From the NCBI GenBank assembly GCA_963693365.1, contig CAVNZM010000005.1, forward strand, positions 1,984,001 through 2,048,000: DNA of 64,000 nucleotides. Reading direction: 5' to 3'. How positions within the stretch are numbered: position 1 is the first letter of the stretch; every line of letters starts with the position of its first letter. Under the pieces are notes generated by a model. That model was given only the letters and a program-made list of their open reading frames with translations, was not told where the DNA came from and did not search any database. Position numbers and translations under genes: made by a program. Shown one piece after another: positions 41,419 through 53,832 of this stretch. Source of the stretch: Amoebidium appalachense (lineage: Eukaryota; Ichthyosporea).

Positions 41419-42601
41419 GGATGCATATGGGAGGAATTAACTATAGACCACTTGCATGTATGGGCAGAGTGATTTGGATTGGACTCTTGTGATGATCAAA
41501 AAATGACCAGTAGGTGGGCATCTGGTTTGCTGCGGGCCAGCAATGCATATGTACACCATCTATCGGCACCCTTTGATATGGAAATTTGTAGGAATGTTGG
41601 TGTGGGTTGAAGTAAATTAGGTCTTGTTTTTATAGAGTCAACAAATGAGATAAGAAAGGACACACCCTTGGCCTTGCCTGCTAGTACTCCAAGAATGCAT
41701 GCATGCATGCATGCATGGTGCCTGGTCAAGTTCACCTTAGTCTACGTAGTAAAAAGCGCACCTCAACTGTTACACATGTAGAAGAATTGGGGTAATTTAA
41801 AAGCGTGCGCGAGCGGTGTCAGTGGAGTATGTATGCGCACATGTGAACGTGAATATGTTTGTGTGACCCGAAGGTGCACATGTACATGCACGGGAAACCT
41901 CCCTGGCCTGCAGGTGGTGTACCGGTGGCCACTGGCGGTGCACGTGGTTGTGGCTGCTGCTGGTGGTGGTGGTGCACGGTGGTGTGGTGCGCGGGGAGGG
42001 GGAGGGGGGGGGGGGGGGGGGGGGGGGGAATAACAAACATGTGTGGTCAAGTTGAACAGCTCGGTGCATGTTTTCGTGCGAAAAGTTTTACGCTGTGCAC
42101 GTGATAATACACTCGTGTACACGAATGCATATCCTTTTTTCCCTTTGATCGAACGGTTGTGGCTGTGTGCAGGTGTCTGCAGCTGAGATGTGCTGTCGAG
42201 CCTAATTTTTTGCATTGAACATCAATTACATATCATAGTCCCCCCCATGCTGGAAGCAATACAGCCCGCACACTAACTATACGTTGACTTCATGATCAGG
42301 AGAGTCACTGACTTGAACATCTGTCAAGACAGAGCCAGCTGTTCTAAAAACCATTGCATTTATTGGTGTCTGGAGCAACGAGGGCACCTGATTATGGATT
42401 TATCAGAGAGAAAAATTTCTTTCAACGTCACCAAAATCATCTGGCACAAATGTCTCGGCAAAATGTCGGATGCTTGGCTTAATTCATATTTGCACCCAAA
42501 CAGACAACACAAAACCATTGCCGTCTGGACATGTGGATACCTAACGACTCTAGAACTATGTTTGGTTCACCAATGCGTCACGTCGATAACAACTGTACAT
42601 C

Positions 42602-42659
<58 letters not shown>

Positions 42660-42908
42660 GCTACATTGTCCAGGTGTACACATGTATAAAACCATATACC
42701 ATATGCAGGGTTATAACCACACTTGTAACTGCTGCATGTGTGTTTTTAACGTGTTGGCAAACATCCATTCAAAACAATACCCGCCATACCGTAATGCCCA
42801 CACGCTACACCCCCCCCCCCCCCCCCCGGCCCCCCCCTTCCCCCCCCCCCCCCAGGGATTGAGAGGGTAAAAACCAGAAACAAAAAAAAAAAAACAGGGT
42901 TGTAGCAC
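41419..42908. other. Convergent spacer SENP8 / DNAJB12-14-like
   Basis: No gene recognised; 3' UTRs expected. A C47 run lies at 42604-42650 and C-runs at 42811-42853. (GCAT)n at about 41695-41716. Confidence 0.55.
42604..42650. repeat. C47 homopolymer
   Basis: Uninterrupted C-run followed by an A-rich stretch. Confidence 0.95.
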
Positions 42909-43750
42909 CTACACACTCCCCCCCATTGCCTTCAGCTCGCTGCATGCCGGTGTGTCGACACTAGCCCTGCCGGCAGCCTTTGCCCTCTGGGCCTGCAGTC
43001 TCTGGCTGGCACAGTCCTGGCCCAGCTTGATCCGGTATGTGGCCTCGATCCCGTCCTCGTACCTGCACCAAGCACCAACGTCAGATGCTGGCACTACAGC
43101 CCACAACCCCTACTTCCAACCAACACCCCCTCCCCCCTTCCCCCCTCCCCCCCATCTCCCTCAAAAAAGGTGCGGGCTGAAAAAGCTACCCCCACCCACC
43201 ACACACAACACAGACACCACCACCACCATCAACACCACACATACACATACTCAACACACACACACACACACACACACACACCAAGGCCCAAGTGTTGCCT
43301 GTCAGCAACACACCATTGCCCACGTAAGCACACGTTAAGAGGATTGTAACGTGCACACATAATACATGCATGCAGACCGGTAAACAGAGAAGGATCGGGA
43401 GCCCCAAGCAGGGCGATAGGGCCAGGCAAGGTGCCCCCGACAGGGGACGGGAAGGGGGGGGGGGGGGGGGGGGGGGAGAAAACACAAACCCATAGAGCTC
43501 ATATAAAATGTACAGGTGCTTCGAACACACCTCATACAGAAGCATTCTGTGATCATTCTCTTCCTGCTCTTCCCATCCAAATACATCCAAATACTCTTCA
43601 TTGTCTTCCCCCCCCCCCCCCCCCCTCCAGAAACACACACACACCATCCCAACCCCCCACCCTTCATGGTCACCATGGACTTCCTGACTCCTCAACTTCT
43701 CGTAATTGCCCCCCCCCCCCCCCCCCCCCTCCCCCCCCCCTCCCCTCCCC

Positions 43751-43781
<31 letters not shown>

Positions 43782-44026
43782 AAACAAAAAACAAAAAATA
43801 AATAAATAAATAAATAAATAAACTAAAAAAAAACCAAAAAAAAAACAAAGAAATAGCAATAGCATAAAAAATCAAGAAAGAAATACCACCATCACCAACA
43901 CGGCAGACACCATCTCCCCCCCCCCCCCCCCTTCCCCTCCTCCCCCCCCCCCCCCCCCCTTTCCCCCCGATCACGATCACCATGCTCTTTCTAACACCCC
44001 AACTTTCTTTATTGTCCCCCTCCTTA

Positions 44027-44072
<46 letters not shown>

Positions 44073-45400
44073 ACACCACCACCACCACCACCACCACCAC
44101 CACCACCACCCACCCACACACACACCCACACACACACACCACAAAAAAAAAAAAAAAAAAAAAAAAAAAGGGTCACAAGAAGCAAACTACATGCACACAC
44201 ACAAAAAAGAAAGAAAGAATAACTGAAAGAAAAAGGAAAGGAAAAAAAAAAAAACAGAACAGGAGAAACTTGCCTTAACCGGTCCTCCCTGCGCCTGAAC
44301 AGTCTTGCCATCTCATAATCGCTCAGACTCGAAAAATACTGCACATTGTTCCGTCCTGTGGCGTGTGGGTAGGAGTAGCGACTTGTCGGAATGAAACTGT
44401 ACTCATTTGCTGGTGTGCCGCTACCGCCAAAAAACGTATTGTACATCAAATAGAAAAACATGAACCACCAAATCCACTTCATCAATTTGCCCACCATAGT
44501 CTCCGGTGCTTGCTCCTGTTGGTTACCCTCCTGGTTCCCAGCGTTTCTTGGCGGCATTCCCCCAAAGAAAAACCCGCTACCTGGCCCGCCAAACGAATAA
44601 ACAAACGTTCTGCCGCGGGCACCCTGTTGCATCCTTATCAAGTCTTCTGGGCGCATGGCCCCACCAAAGAACATGCGGAACAGCTCGTCAGCGTCAAAAT
44701 CTCCATCCATGCCCATACCCGGGCCAAAAGGCCCTGACCGGCCAGACATGGATGACCGGTTCGCGGCTTCTTCCCCTTGTAGATCGTATATCCGGCGTGT
44801 TTGTGGGTCGGACAAAACTTTAAACGCTTTGCCAATCATTTTGAAAGCTTCAGCCGCCCCTGGGGCTTTGTTCTTATCTGGGTGGAACTGAAGGGCCAGT
44901 TTCCTGTATGCCTTTTTCAACTCCGCTTCGTCTGCTGTTTTCGACACGCCCAACGCAGAGTAATAATCCTTGCACGCTTTGATCTTTTTTACCGCATCTA
45001 CCTGCTCGGACGTGTAATCCCCTGTCGTTGCACTTGAACTCGCACCACTGTCGCCCGTGGATGAGTGTCTGTTTCGTTGTCTTGGTTGCGTGTGTTGTGT
45101 GTGTGACTCTCCTGACCGGTTGGAATGTGCAGAAGAGTTCGTGTTTTCGCTTTTTGTTGCACTACCGTTAGCTTTGGGTGTGTTTGGGGCAGATTCCGCC
45201 CCAGATGCTTCAGCATCACCTTCATTACTACCACTCTCCGCTTTTTCCTTGGCTAACTGAAGCAGTGTCTTTGCACGGTCTGATGGGTATAGTGTGTCGG
45301 ATTTAGCAATTAGCTTAGCTGCTTTAGCGTAATTTCCTGCCTGGAGGTTCTTTTGGCCCAACTCCAAACACTTGTTTGCTTCTTCCTTATTGCTCTCCAT
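42909..45400 (-). CDS. ER membrane DnaJ protein (DNAJB12/DNAJB14-like)
   Basis: J-domain co-chaperone that recruits Hsp70 to the cytosolic face of the ER for membrane-protein quality control. Two exons: 45400-44274 (or 44280) and 43062-42909 (stop TAG), about 426 residues. An N-terminal helical segment ([20 protein letters not shown]) is followed by an acidic Ser-rich linker. The J domain ([20 protein letters not shown]) has the HPD motif in [11 protein letters not shown]. Next come a Gly/Phe-rich stretch ([25 protein letters not shown]), one transmembrane helix ([18 protein letters not shown]) and the DUF1977 C-terminus ending [15 protein letters not shown]. The donor is ambiguous: GC donor AAG-GCAAGT (exon end 44274) or GT donor CCG-GTTAAG (44280). 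Both give phase 2 and differ by two codons. Family and topology are clear; the B12/B14 orthology split is not decidable for a protist. Confidence 0.93.
43700..44169. repeat. C-runs, A-rich (AAAT)n, (CAC)n and A27 in DNAJ intron
   Basis: C-runs at 43710-43728, 43731-43771, 43918-43930 and 44031-44058. AAAT units at 43797-43822, (CAC)n at 44078-44110 and an A-run at 44143-44169. Confidence 0.9.
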
Positions 45401-45470
45401 TTTCGCTCACTCTAACGTAAATAAGAAATGAAAACTCAGGACAGAACTGACCGAACGACCAGAGCAAGCT

Positions 45471-45479
45471 TATATATAG
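45471..45479 (-). promoter_or_regulatory. TATA box of the DnaJ gene
   Basis: TATATATA on the coding strand, 71 nt above the ATG. A start about 30 nt downstream would leave a leader of about 40 nt. Confidence 0.5.
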
Positions 45480-45924
45480 AGGGCCAAGATCATCTGAAAA
45501 TATGACGTAAGCATAAAATATTTTTAGGTATTTGTAAAGATTAAAAAGATATAAATAGTTGCTGGTGCGCTTATGGCCAATCAAAATGCATTACGTTGTC
45601 TGATCTTGTCGACCAATCAGCTCGTTCAGCTGTAGCGCCATTTATAGTTTTATGCTTCAGTTTATGATTGGCTCACAGGGCATCGCTCATTTTGTCGGCT
45701 GGCTCAGTTCTCCCAACAGCTCCGAGCCGCGCGGCAACTGGCAGAAAAGAGAAAGAAGAAAGCTTTGCGAAGTCAGGGTATTCCTTTTTTCAAGATACAT
45801 ACTATAACACCTACAACGTGGGTACGTTTAGCTATCTCCCTATAGGTTGACATATTTCTTCCACTCCTTATTCGTCGCATCTTTCTTCTCCTCTGCTTCT
45901 TCTCCAGATTTTGGTTGCCTCCCC

Positions 45925-45936
45925 TCCCTCCCCCCC

Positions 45937-45984
<48 letters not shown>

Positions 45985-46800
45985 TCCCCTGTCATCGCGT
46001 CCCCAAGAGGTTCATTCTTCCCCCCCCCCCCCCCCCCCCTCTATCCATCATACAATCCCTCATTAAAAAGCATCATCACACACGAATCTCTACCCGTCTC
46101 TCTCCTGCCTGGCACTCTCTCTCCCATCTCCCCCCGCCCCTCCCTCCCTCAGTCCCCCGCCCCCAGATCTCCCCTCAGTCTGTCCCCTTCCTCCCCCCCC
46201 CACACACACACATGCTTACCCTCCCTTCCTCACAGCCTCCCTTCTCCCTTCCCTCCCTGAATGTCCCACTCTCTCCTCCCCCCCCCCCTCCTTCCCCCCT
46301 CCTCTTGCCTCTCCTTTCCTCTCTCCCTTTCACTCTTCCACTCTCATTCTCCCACCTTCTGTCTCCCTCCCGCTATATTTCTGTCCATTTCTCTCTCTCT
46401 CTGTATCCCCCCCCCCCCCCCCCCCCCCCCCTCCCTATTCTACCCCCCCGCCCTCGTTCTCTCTCCCCCCCCCCTCCCCTCCCCTGTCTCTCTCTCTTTC
46501 TCTCTCTCTCCCTCCCCCTCCCTCCCCCCGTTCTTCTCTCTCTTTCTCTGCTCTCTCCCTCGCTCTCTCACTTTCCCCCCTCTCTCCTCCTCCCCCCTCC
46601 CCCCTTCTCCCCTAACTCTCTCTCTCTCTCTCTCTCTCTCCCCCCCCCCCCCCCCCCCCCTAATCCTCCCCTTCCCATCTCCCTCTTCTCCCCCCAGGTT
46701 CTCGCTCTCGCTTTTCCCTCTCTCTCTCCGCCTCCTCCCCTCCCCGCTCCCCTCGGTTTTGCCCCTCCCTCTACTTGCCCTCGCCATACCTCCATGAGGT
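45925..46800. repeat. About 0.9-kb polypyrimidine (C/T) strand
   Basis: Almost continuous CT-rich sequence with C-runs (45940-45980, 46019-46039, 46410-46430, 46639-46659) and (CT)n blocks. Confidence 0.9.
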
Positions 46801-47140
46801 CTCATCTCACTTCACATCCCCCTCTCAACCCCTCCTGTATTTCTTCTAGATCTTCATGCACGCTACAGTGCTCATCAGTACTCTCTCGCCACCCCCTACT
46901 TTTTTCTCTCCCTCCCTTATTCCTTCCCTGCCTTGCTTCCTTTTCAAGCCTCTCTGCTCTCTTCAGCAAGTGCTCTTTACTTGACATACTGTTCTGTCTG
47001 ATCCCGGCCTTTCCCAGTCTCTGCAACATGCCCACGTTTCCCTTTGCTTTTGCTACAGCGTTCTTTTTTTTTTTCAGCTGTCTTGGTAACGTCATCACTC
47101 ATATACTGCACTGCTGTCCAGTTACTTCTAGCACTGAAAA

Positions 47141-47683
47141 ATGGCCGAGACACCCGAGTTCGACCCCAAGATGCACATTGCATATTTCCGGCGGTGCATG
47201 CAGATGCTGCCAGAACCGTACAAGGGTCAGGACCATAACAGGTAGGGGGATGTTGTTTTCACCTCAACTTCTCAACCCCTGGGAAAAAGGCCTATGATTA
47301 TTTCCGACTGACCGTCACTTTGCTCCTTGTACATGGGAGGATAACACTGTTGGGACTGAAGTTAGAGTCTTTTCTTTTCTCTATGTATGTGTGGTGGGGA
47401 GGGTAAGGAAAGGAAGGTGTGTGTGTGTGTTGGGGGGGGGGGGGGGGGGGGATAGGGAGATATCTATCCCCCTGCCCGTTCCCCCCATATAGTCAAAGTC
47501 ATCTCCCCCGCCCCCCCTCTCCTCCCTTACACCACCTCTCTCGGTGTGGTCCTCACCCTTCAACAATAACCCAACCCCCCCCCCCCCCCCCCCTTCCCCC
47601 TCCGGGAAAAAAAAAAAAAAAAAGCTAGTTCCTCTTTCACACACATGTGTACGCTTATACACATACCCGCACACGTGCGTCCG

Positions 47684-47749
<66 letters not shown>

Positions 47750-48002
47750 CCTTGGCCCCCTTTTGCTTCCATGTGTCACCCTACTCTTTTGTTGACCATA
47801 ATATATGCATACATTCTAACCCCCCCGCCCCCCTCCCTCCCTTCCCTTTGTCCCCATGCGCACACACCCAAATCCGCTCATTCTCTTCTTCATGTGTGTA
47901 TACACATAGAAACACACCTAAGCACACACAGCTACACACGCGCACACACATACATCCAAGCAGGCATGTAAACATCCACACGCAAGCGTGCGCGCACGCG
48001 CG

Positions 48003-48070
<68 letters not shown>

Positions 48071-48795
48071 AACACACACACACACACAAACAAACACAGG
48101 CTCACGCTTCTATTCTTTTGTTTGTCCGGTCTTGATGTGCTAAATGGACTCGAGCTTGGCGAGGAGGAGAGGGCCGGGATAGTGGACTGGATATACTCAC
48201 TGCAGGTGGTGCCGGACAAGGATGATCCAGGTGGGTGGGCATACAGTGTTATTTCCCTTTTTTGTTATTGTTAACCGTGCTTTTTAGGCTGTTTAGCTTG
48301 CATATTTGTTGGAATTATGGTTTATGTTCTATCATAGGGCTATTCATTTGCTGATACATAGTCAACTTGTTGTGGCTATTAGGTTTGGTTAGGTATTTCC
48401 CCCTTTCTTTCTTTCTTTTCTCTCTCTCTCTCTCTCTCTTTTTTTCCCTGGGGGAGGGGGGGGGTGGGGGGGGGAGGGGGAGGGGGGGGGGGGGGGGGGG
48501 GGGGCTATATCTATGTAGGTGCAAGAAAGTGTGGACCCCGCTTGTGTTAATCGGATTCTATGCAATACATATGCATATATGAGTGCGTCTCACGCCACAC
48601 GTCCTTTTGCTTAGGTCTGGCCTTTTTGTCTTGGCTGTGACATCCCCACCCCCCAACAACTTATTTTTCTACATAGCAACCTGCCCTTCGGCTGATCTTT
48701 GGAATTTCAGTTGTGTCACAACTTCATGTCATGCATGTGCTCAAAGCTGTCATACTCAGTGTGTGCGTTCACACACACACACACTCACTCACTCA

Positions 48796-48861
<66 letters not shown>

Positions 48862-48887
48862 CCCCCCCCCCCCCTCTCTCTCTCTAT

Positions 48888-48939
<52 letters not shown>

Positions 48940-48986
48940 GCGCGGGCGCACACGCACACACACACGTGCTTGCGCACACACATGCA

Positions 48987-49045
<59 letters not shown>

Positions 49046-49161
49046 CTAACGCTTGCACACACAGACAAAAATGCTGGTCTCTGTGGATTTCGAGGCTCTA
49101 ATTGGCTAGGGATGCCATTTGAAACATCAGTACGTCCTCCACCCCCTTAGGCCCCCTTCCC

Positions 49162-49195
<34 letters not shown>

Positions 49196-51481
49196 GGGGC
49201 GGATCAAACAAACAAAAATCCACCTAGGATATCTCACCCGTTCTAGGGCCAAGCACCCGATCTATGCAATATTTCAGCCCCCAGTGGAGATAAACGAGTA
49301 CTTTTTTTTTAACGAAGGAAGTATGCAATGTAAATCTTCAATTTAGCGAGTAAAAACAGAACTTTTGCGCTAATACACAAGAAAAAATATGAAAAGCAAA
49401 TAGTGCCAAGATCTCACCCATTCAAGGTAGACCTCGATTTTCAGAGTCATTGGTTGCATATCATATGTTTACCGTTGCCGGATTGTGAATGAAGGGTTTC
49501 ACACAGCCGGCAGTCGACAGAATGTGATGTCGATAGAAGTTCATATTTATCACATTAAACTAAAAAATATTGGTATATATTATTTATATTGGTATTAGAA
49601 GCAGGTATATAAATGATTATTGTAGATTAGACGAGTCTGAAGAGCTTTTTTATGTGCTGCATTTCAGGGCATGCATAAAATGTACACGAATGAGCCACCG
49701 ACTGCTCGGAAAGCCGGTTCTGGGAACCAATCGACTTCATGCTTACGTCACGACTGGATCTGTTTAGAACCAATCACATCACCGGATCTGTGTACCTGGA
49801 ATGGGTGTCTATTGACATGGTTCATTGGCCTTATTCCCCTTAAGTTCTTTGCCCAACCCATCCCAGCCCACCCCATTTGTCTCTCCTCGACCAAATGGTA
49901 CATTATGGTGTGGACAGAATCAGAAAGGGGCAAGGGGAGGGTAGGGGGAGGCGGGAATGTGGGGAGGGGTGAAGAGGGGGGTGTTAACAAGTGTATGCAG
50001 ATTGCCAAGAGTCAAAGCTAAAAGTAGCAAGCCCTTGCGTATGTCACCCTGCAGTCACAGAAATGATGCCTATTGGCATCACTGCCCCCCCCCTCCCCCC
50101 CCCCCCCCCCCCCCCCCCCCCACCCCCCACCCCCCACCCACCCACCCACCCGCCCGCCTCCCTCCCGGCTCTACCTCCCCCAACACACCCGTGCAGACCA
50201 CCCACCCATCTGCTCTTTTGTTCCAATGCCCATCCCCCTGGCTGTGTTGTCCCCTGCCACATCCTAAGGCCCATTGCGCTCGACAAATGCTGGTGGTGTA
50301 CATACGTTCTCCAAGCTCTTATGATATACCCCCCTTCCCCCCCCCCTCTCCCGCACTCGGGCATTCCTCCTCATTCCGTAAGTCACACACAAATTCACAC
50401 CACACACAAATTCACACCAAACACACACACACACACGCACACACACACATACACACACGCGCGCGCGCGCGCGCATGCGCCTGTACACACACACTCACAC
50501 ACCTACCTCATCATACAGGGTGTCAAAAGCTACTACCCCAACGACTGCTCGCACATAACCATGACGTACTGTGCCCTTCTGCTTCTGATCACACTGGGAG
50601 ACGACCTTAGTAGGGTTAGCAGAAAGGCAATAGTGGAGTCATTGAGAGGCCTGCAGCTGGAGGATGGCAGGTATGACACTAAGATGTAAACGTTTATATC
50701 TGCCCTGCTATTGTTGGTTTGTTCCATTCTTCTTTTATTAAGATCTGGCACGTACTCTTAGATACATGTCATTTGTGCTTATGATAAGATGGGCTTCACA
50801 ACTCCCTTAGGCTAAATATGTCTACTAGCTGAAAAGAGTTTTGTTTTCCAATTCCCCCCCCAACCCACCCACACACAAACACCCTCTCCCCCCTTTTCCT
50901 TTTTTTTTAATGCACTTTTCCCGGATGTTTGTGCCTACATTTCATGTCATTATACATCTGCTGCTGTGTACGAGATGTGTTTCACATTGTTCATTGAGTG
51001 ATGTGTTTTTTTTCTTTATCCCCCCCCCCCCCCCCCCCCCCCCCCCACCCCCCGCAGCTTCACCTCTACTGTTGTTGGTGGGGAGAGTGACCTACGGTTC
51101 CTTTACTGTGCCTGTGTCATCAGCACCCTGCTGGATGATTGGTCCGGAGTTGATCGGGAACGCGCTATCAAGTTTATCAGAGGAAGCATGGTACAGACAA
51201 ATGCACCCCCCTCCCCCCCTCCCCCCCCCCCCCCCCCCCCCACACACACACACCCATTTCTTTGCACACACACAGAACACACACGGGACGTGCACGGAGA
51301 CACATGACCTCCACAAAGATGGCGGGAGGAATGGCATGTACTTCAACACAAATATGTAAAATGGATCAGACAAACGAAGAATAGCCAGATTGCATCTAGA
51401 AGGGAGGTACATGTGAGAGGATGGGGCGTGTTTTGATCTAGACTGGGTTTTGTGTGTGTGTGGTGGAGAGGGGGTTTTTTT

Positions 51482-51517
<36 letters not shown>

Positions 51518-51651
51518 GGCTTGTTGAATAGGTAAAGATGAAATAAGCTGGAAAGGATCACAGTAATGGAAAGCAGGTTGATGGGAAGTCGATGTGGCAC
51601 AAGCCGATTGCATTGAAATGATTTTGAAGTAGGTTTGAGCATATCAAGGCG

Positions 51652-51695
<44 letters not shown>

Positions 51696-52221
51696 TGGTT
51701 TGGGGGGGGGAGAAGGGGGAAGGGGGGAGTTAGCAGATGGTACGAGTGGTGGTAGGGGCGGTTGTTTCAACATTCGGTTATTATGAATATCCATCACTTT
51801 CCTCGTATCATCTTTAGCTTTATCAGATGTTAACCCATGTGCTTTGGATCCACCACAGAGTTATGAATGTGCATTCGGCCAAGGTCCAAACCTCGAGGCT
51901 CATGGTACCCCCCTTCCCCCCTCCCCCTCCCCCCACCTCTCGCCCCCACCCCCCAAAAAAAGGAAGGAAAAAAGAAAGAGAAAAAAAAGAAGAAGAAACC
52001 GTTAGGTCTCTGTGTGACTTGCTCTGTGTTATGGGAGCACTCCCCTTTCTTGGCTGCGTGGTGTGCTTTGTAACTTGTGTTCTTCCTTCCCCCATGATGC
52101 GCTCTCTCGTGGTTTCCTTCCCCCATGATGCGCTCTCTCGTGGTTTGTTGATTAACTAATAGCTTCGGTGAGTCTCCGGGGCCTGCTAAGTGGGTTGGGG
52201 GAAAGGAGGGAGAGGGGGGAA

Positions 52222-52258
<37 letters not shown>

Positions 52259-52458
52259 TATATGAGAATAGTTGCTCTACCTTCGCTTCTGTGTGTGATG
52301 CCGTAGTGTTAAAGATGAAACGGGAGTTAGAAGGTGTGCCGGTCTTTTTGTTTACGGGGACCATGCAGGGGGGTCTACGTTCTGTGCCGTGGCTTCAATG
52401 GTGCTGCTTGGCGGCACAGACGGCATACTCACAAACAACCAGGCATCTCCTCCCCCCT

Positions 52459-52497
<39 letters not shown>

Positions 52498-53832
52498 ACA
52501 ACCAAAAAAAAAAAAAAAAAAAAAAAAAAAAGCGATTGCCAATATATGGGGATGCATCTTTTGAAGCACCTTTATACAAGGGACGCTATTGGACAAATGC
52601 TGACTTATTCGTAAACTTCTATCTTGGTGTAGGGCAGAGCTGTAGTAGAGCCAAGCCAATGCACACAGTGAGGCATGCACATCAACCACGAGTGCTTGGG
52701 CATGCTCACAGCCATATATGGTGACCATGACGTCACCACAGGTATCGGGGCTGCAGGGCTGGCTGATCAATAGGCAGCAGACTGGGTTCCAGGGCCGACC
52801 AGGCAAGCCCACAGATAGCTGCTACTCGTTCTGGGTCGGCGCATCCCTGGAGGTGAGATAGCCTTACTTGGCGTGTGATGCATTTGCACGATGCATTTTT
52901 ATTCTTCTTTTACCCTCTCTCTTTTTCGTCTCACCCCCTCCCCCCCCCCCCCCCCCCCCCCCCCCGGGGGGAGGGTGGGAGGGGAAGGGGGGAGAAAGGG
53001 GGAGAGGGGGGGGGGGGGGGGGGGAGGGGAAGAGAGAGAGGTGGGTAGTGCTGATGAGGGAATGGGGCTTCTACTGACCGATGTTGTGATGACCAAATAT
53101 GGGCATTGTCTGACCTTATATGGGCAGATGTTGGGGGTGTACGATTGGGTGGACAAGGAGGCCAATGCTGGGTTTCTACGCACCTGCCAGTTTGCAAAGT
53201 ACGGCGGCTTTGGAAAGTGGCCAGACTCATACCCGGGTATGCAGCCACCACCCCAACCCCCCCCTTACCAAAAAAAAAAAAAAAAAAAAAAAAAACACAT
53301 ACACACACACACAAACACACAGACACTTGTACACACACTCCCAGTGCACGTCTCTACATTAACACATATGCATGCTTGCCTAAAAGAGTAGTAGTGTTAT
53401 CTACAAAGAAGCATTATACTTATGGACGTGTGTATGGGTGTGCATGTGTGTGTGTGTGCATGTAAGTGTGTGTGTGGGTGAGTGTGTTGGGTGGGGTTGG
53501 TGGGGGAGGGGGAGGGGAGGAGAGGGGGGCAAGGGGGGGTTACACAGATGCCTTCTGGAAAGTGCGGAAGAGGTGGCTTACCGTGGATAACTCTTCAGGC
53601 GTACCGGTCAATACCACATGTTTGTGTTTGTGGTTGGTTGTGGGCATCTCTGTGCGATACAAACAAATAGCAGGCCACTTACACACCTAACCCCACAGAT
53701 GTCCTTCACGCCTACTTCTCCGTGTGTGGATTTTCACTGATGGGATATGAGGGGCTGAAAAAGCTTAACTGCCCCCTCAATATCTCTGAGAAGGCATATT
53801 TGGATTACCGGAGAAGACAGGGCACTGCCTAA
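47141..53832 (+). CDS. PGGT1B: Geranylgeranyltransferase type I beta subunit
   Basis: Beta subunit of the zinc enzyme that attaches geranylgeranyl to CaaX-type Rho/Rac-class GTPases. Ten exons: 47141-47241, 48100-48230, 49065-49129, 50519-50670, 51058-51190, 51859-51904, 52369-52442, 52742-52852, 53128-53236, 53699-53832 (stop TAA). They total 1056 nt, 351 residues (human 377), all phases matched. Alpha-alpha barrel motifs: [86 protein letters not shown] and [20 protein letters not shown]. The zinc ligands Asp and Cys (TDSC) and His (LHAYF) are present. Intron 7 starts with GC (CAG-GCATCT); the flanking protein aligns without gap, so the GC donor is well supported. Confidence 0.96.
47419..48099. 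repeat. Simple repeats of PGGT1B intron 1
   Basis: G-run (47431-47450), C-run (47575-47593), A-run (47607-47623), (CA)26 at 47694-47745 and (CA)n at 48009-48066 leading through CAAACACA to the exon 2 acceptor. Confidence 0.9.
48771..49050. repeat. CA, CACT, CT and C runs of PGGT1B intron 2
   Basis: (CACT)n, (CA)n 48799-48828, (CT)n 48831-48858, C-run 48859-48874, (CA)n 48891-48933 and 48988-49042, close to the exon 3 acceptor at 49064. Confidence 0.9.
51656..51694. repeat. T39 homopolymer (PGGT1B intron 5)
   Basis: Uninterrupted T-run about 165 nt above exon 6. The same intron has a G33 run at about 51484-51516. Confidence 0.95.
52085..52146. repeat. 31-bp tandem duplication (PGGT1B intron 6)
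   Basis: The unit CCTTCCCCCATGATGCGCTC plus TCTCGTGGTTT occurs twice in a row, followed by a G36 run (52222-52257). Confidence 0.9.

Larger units (their letters stand above)
45401..47140. promoter_or_regulatory. Divergent spacer DNAJB12/14-like / PGGT1B
   Basis: Near the DnaJ gene are a TATA-like box (45471-45479, minus strand CTATATATAAG) and CCAAT boxes at about 45574 and 45612, with ATTGG at 45667. The rest (45,900-46,800) is an almost pure C/T strand. Reading frames across it are long only because stop codons are rare in such sequence. Confidence 0.55.

Noticed and set aside
45915-47297. A 460-codon open frame on the + strand, Pro/Ser/Leu-rich
   Set aside because: It is the translation of the C/T-rich spacer, where stop codons cannot easily form. 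It overlaps PGGT1B exon 1 in the wrong frame and has no domain.
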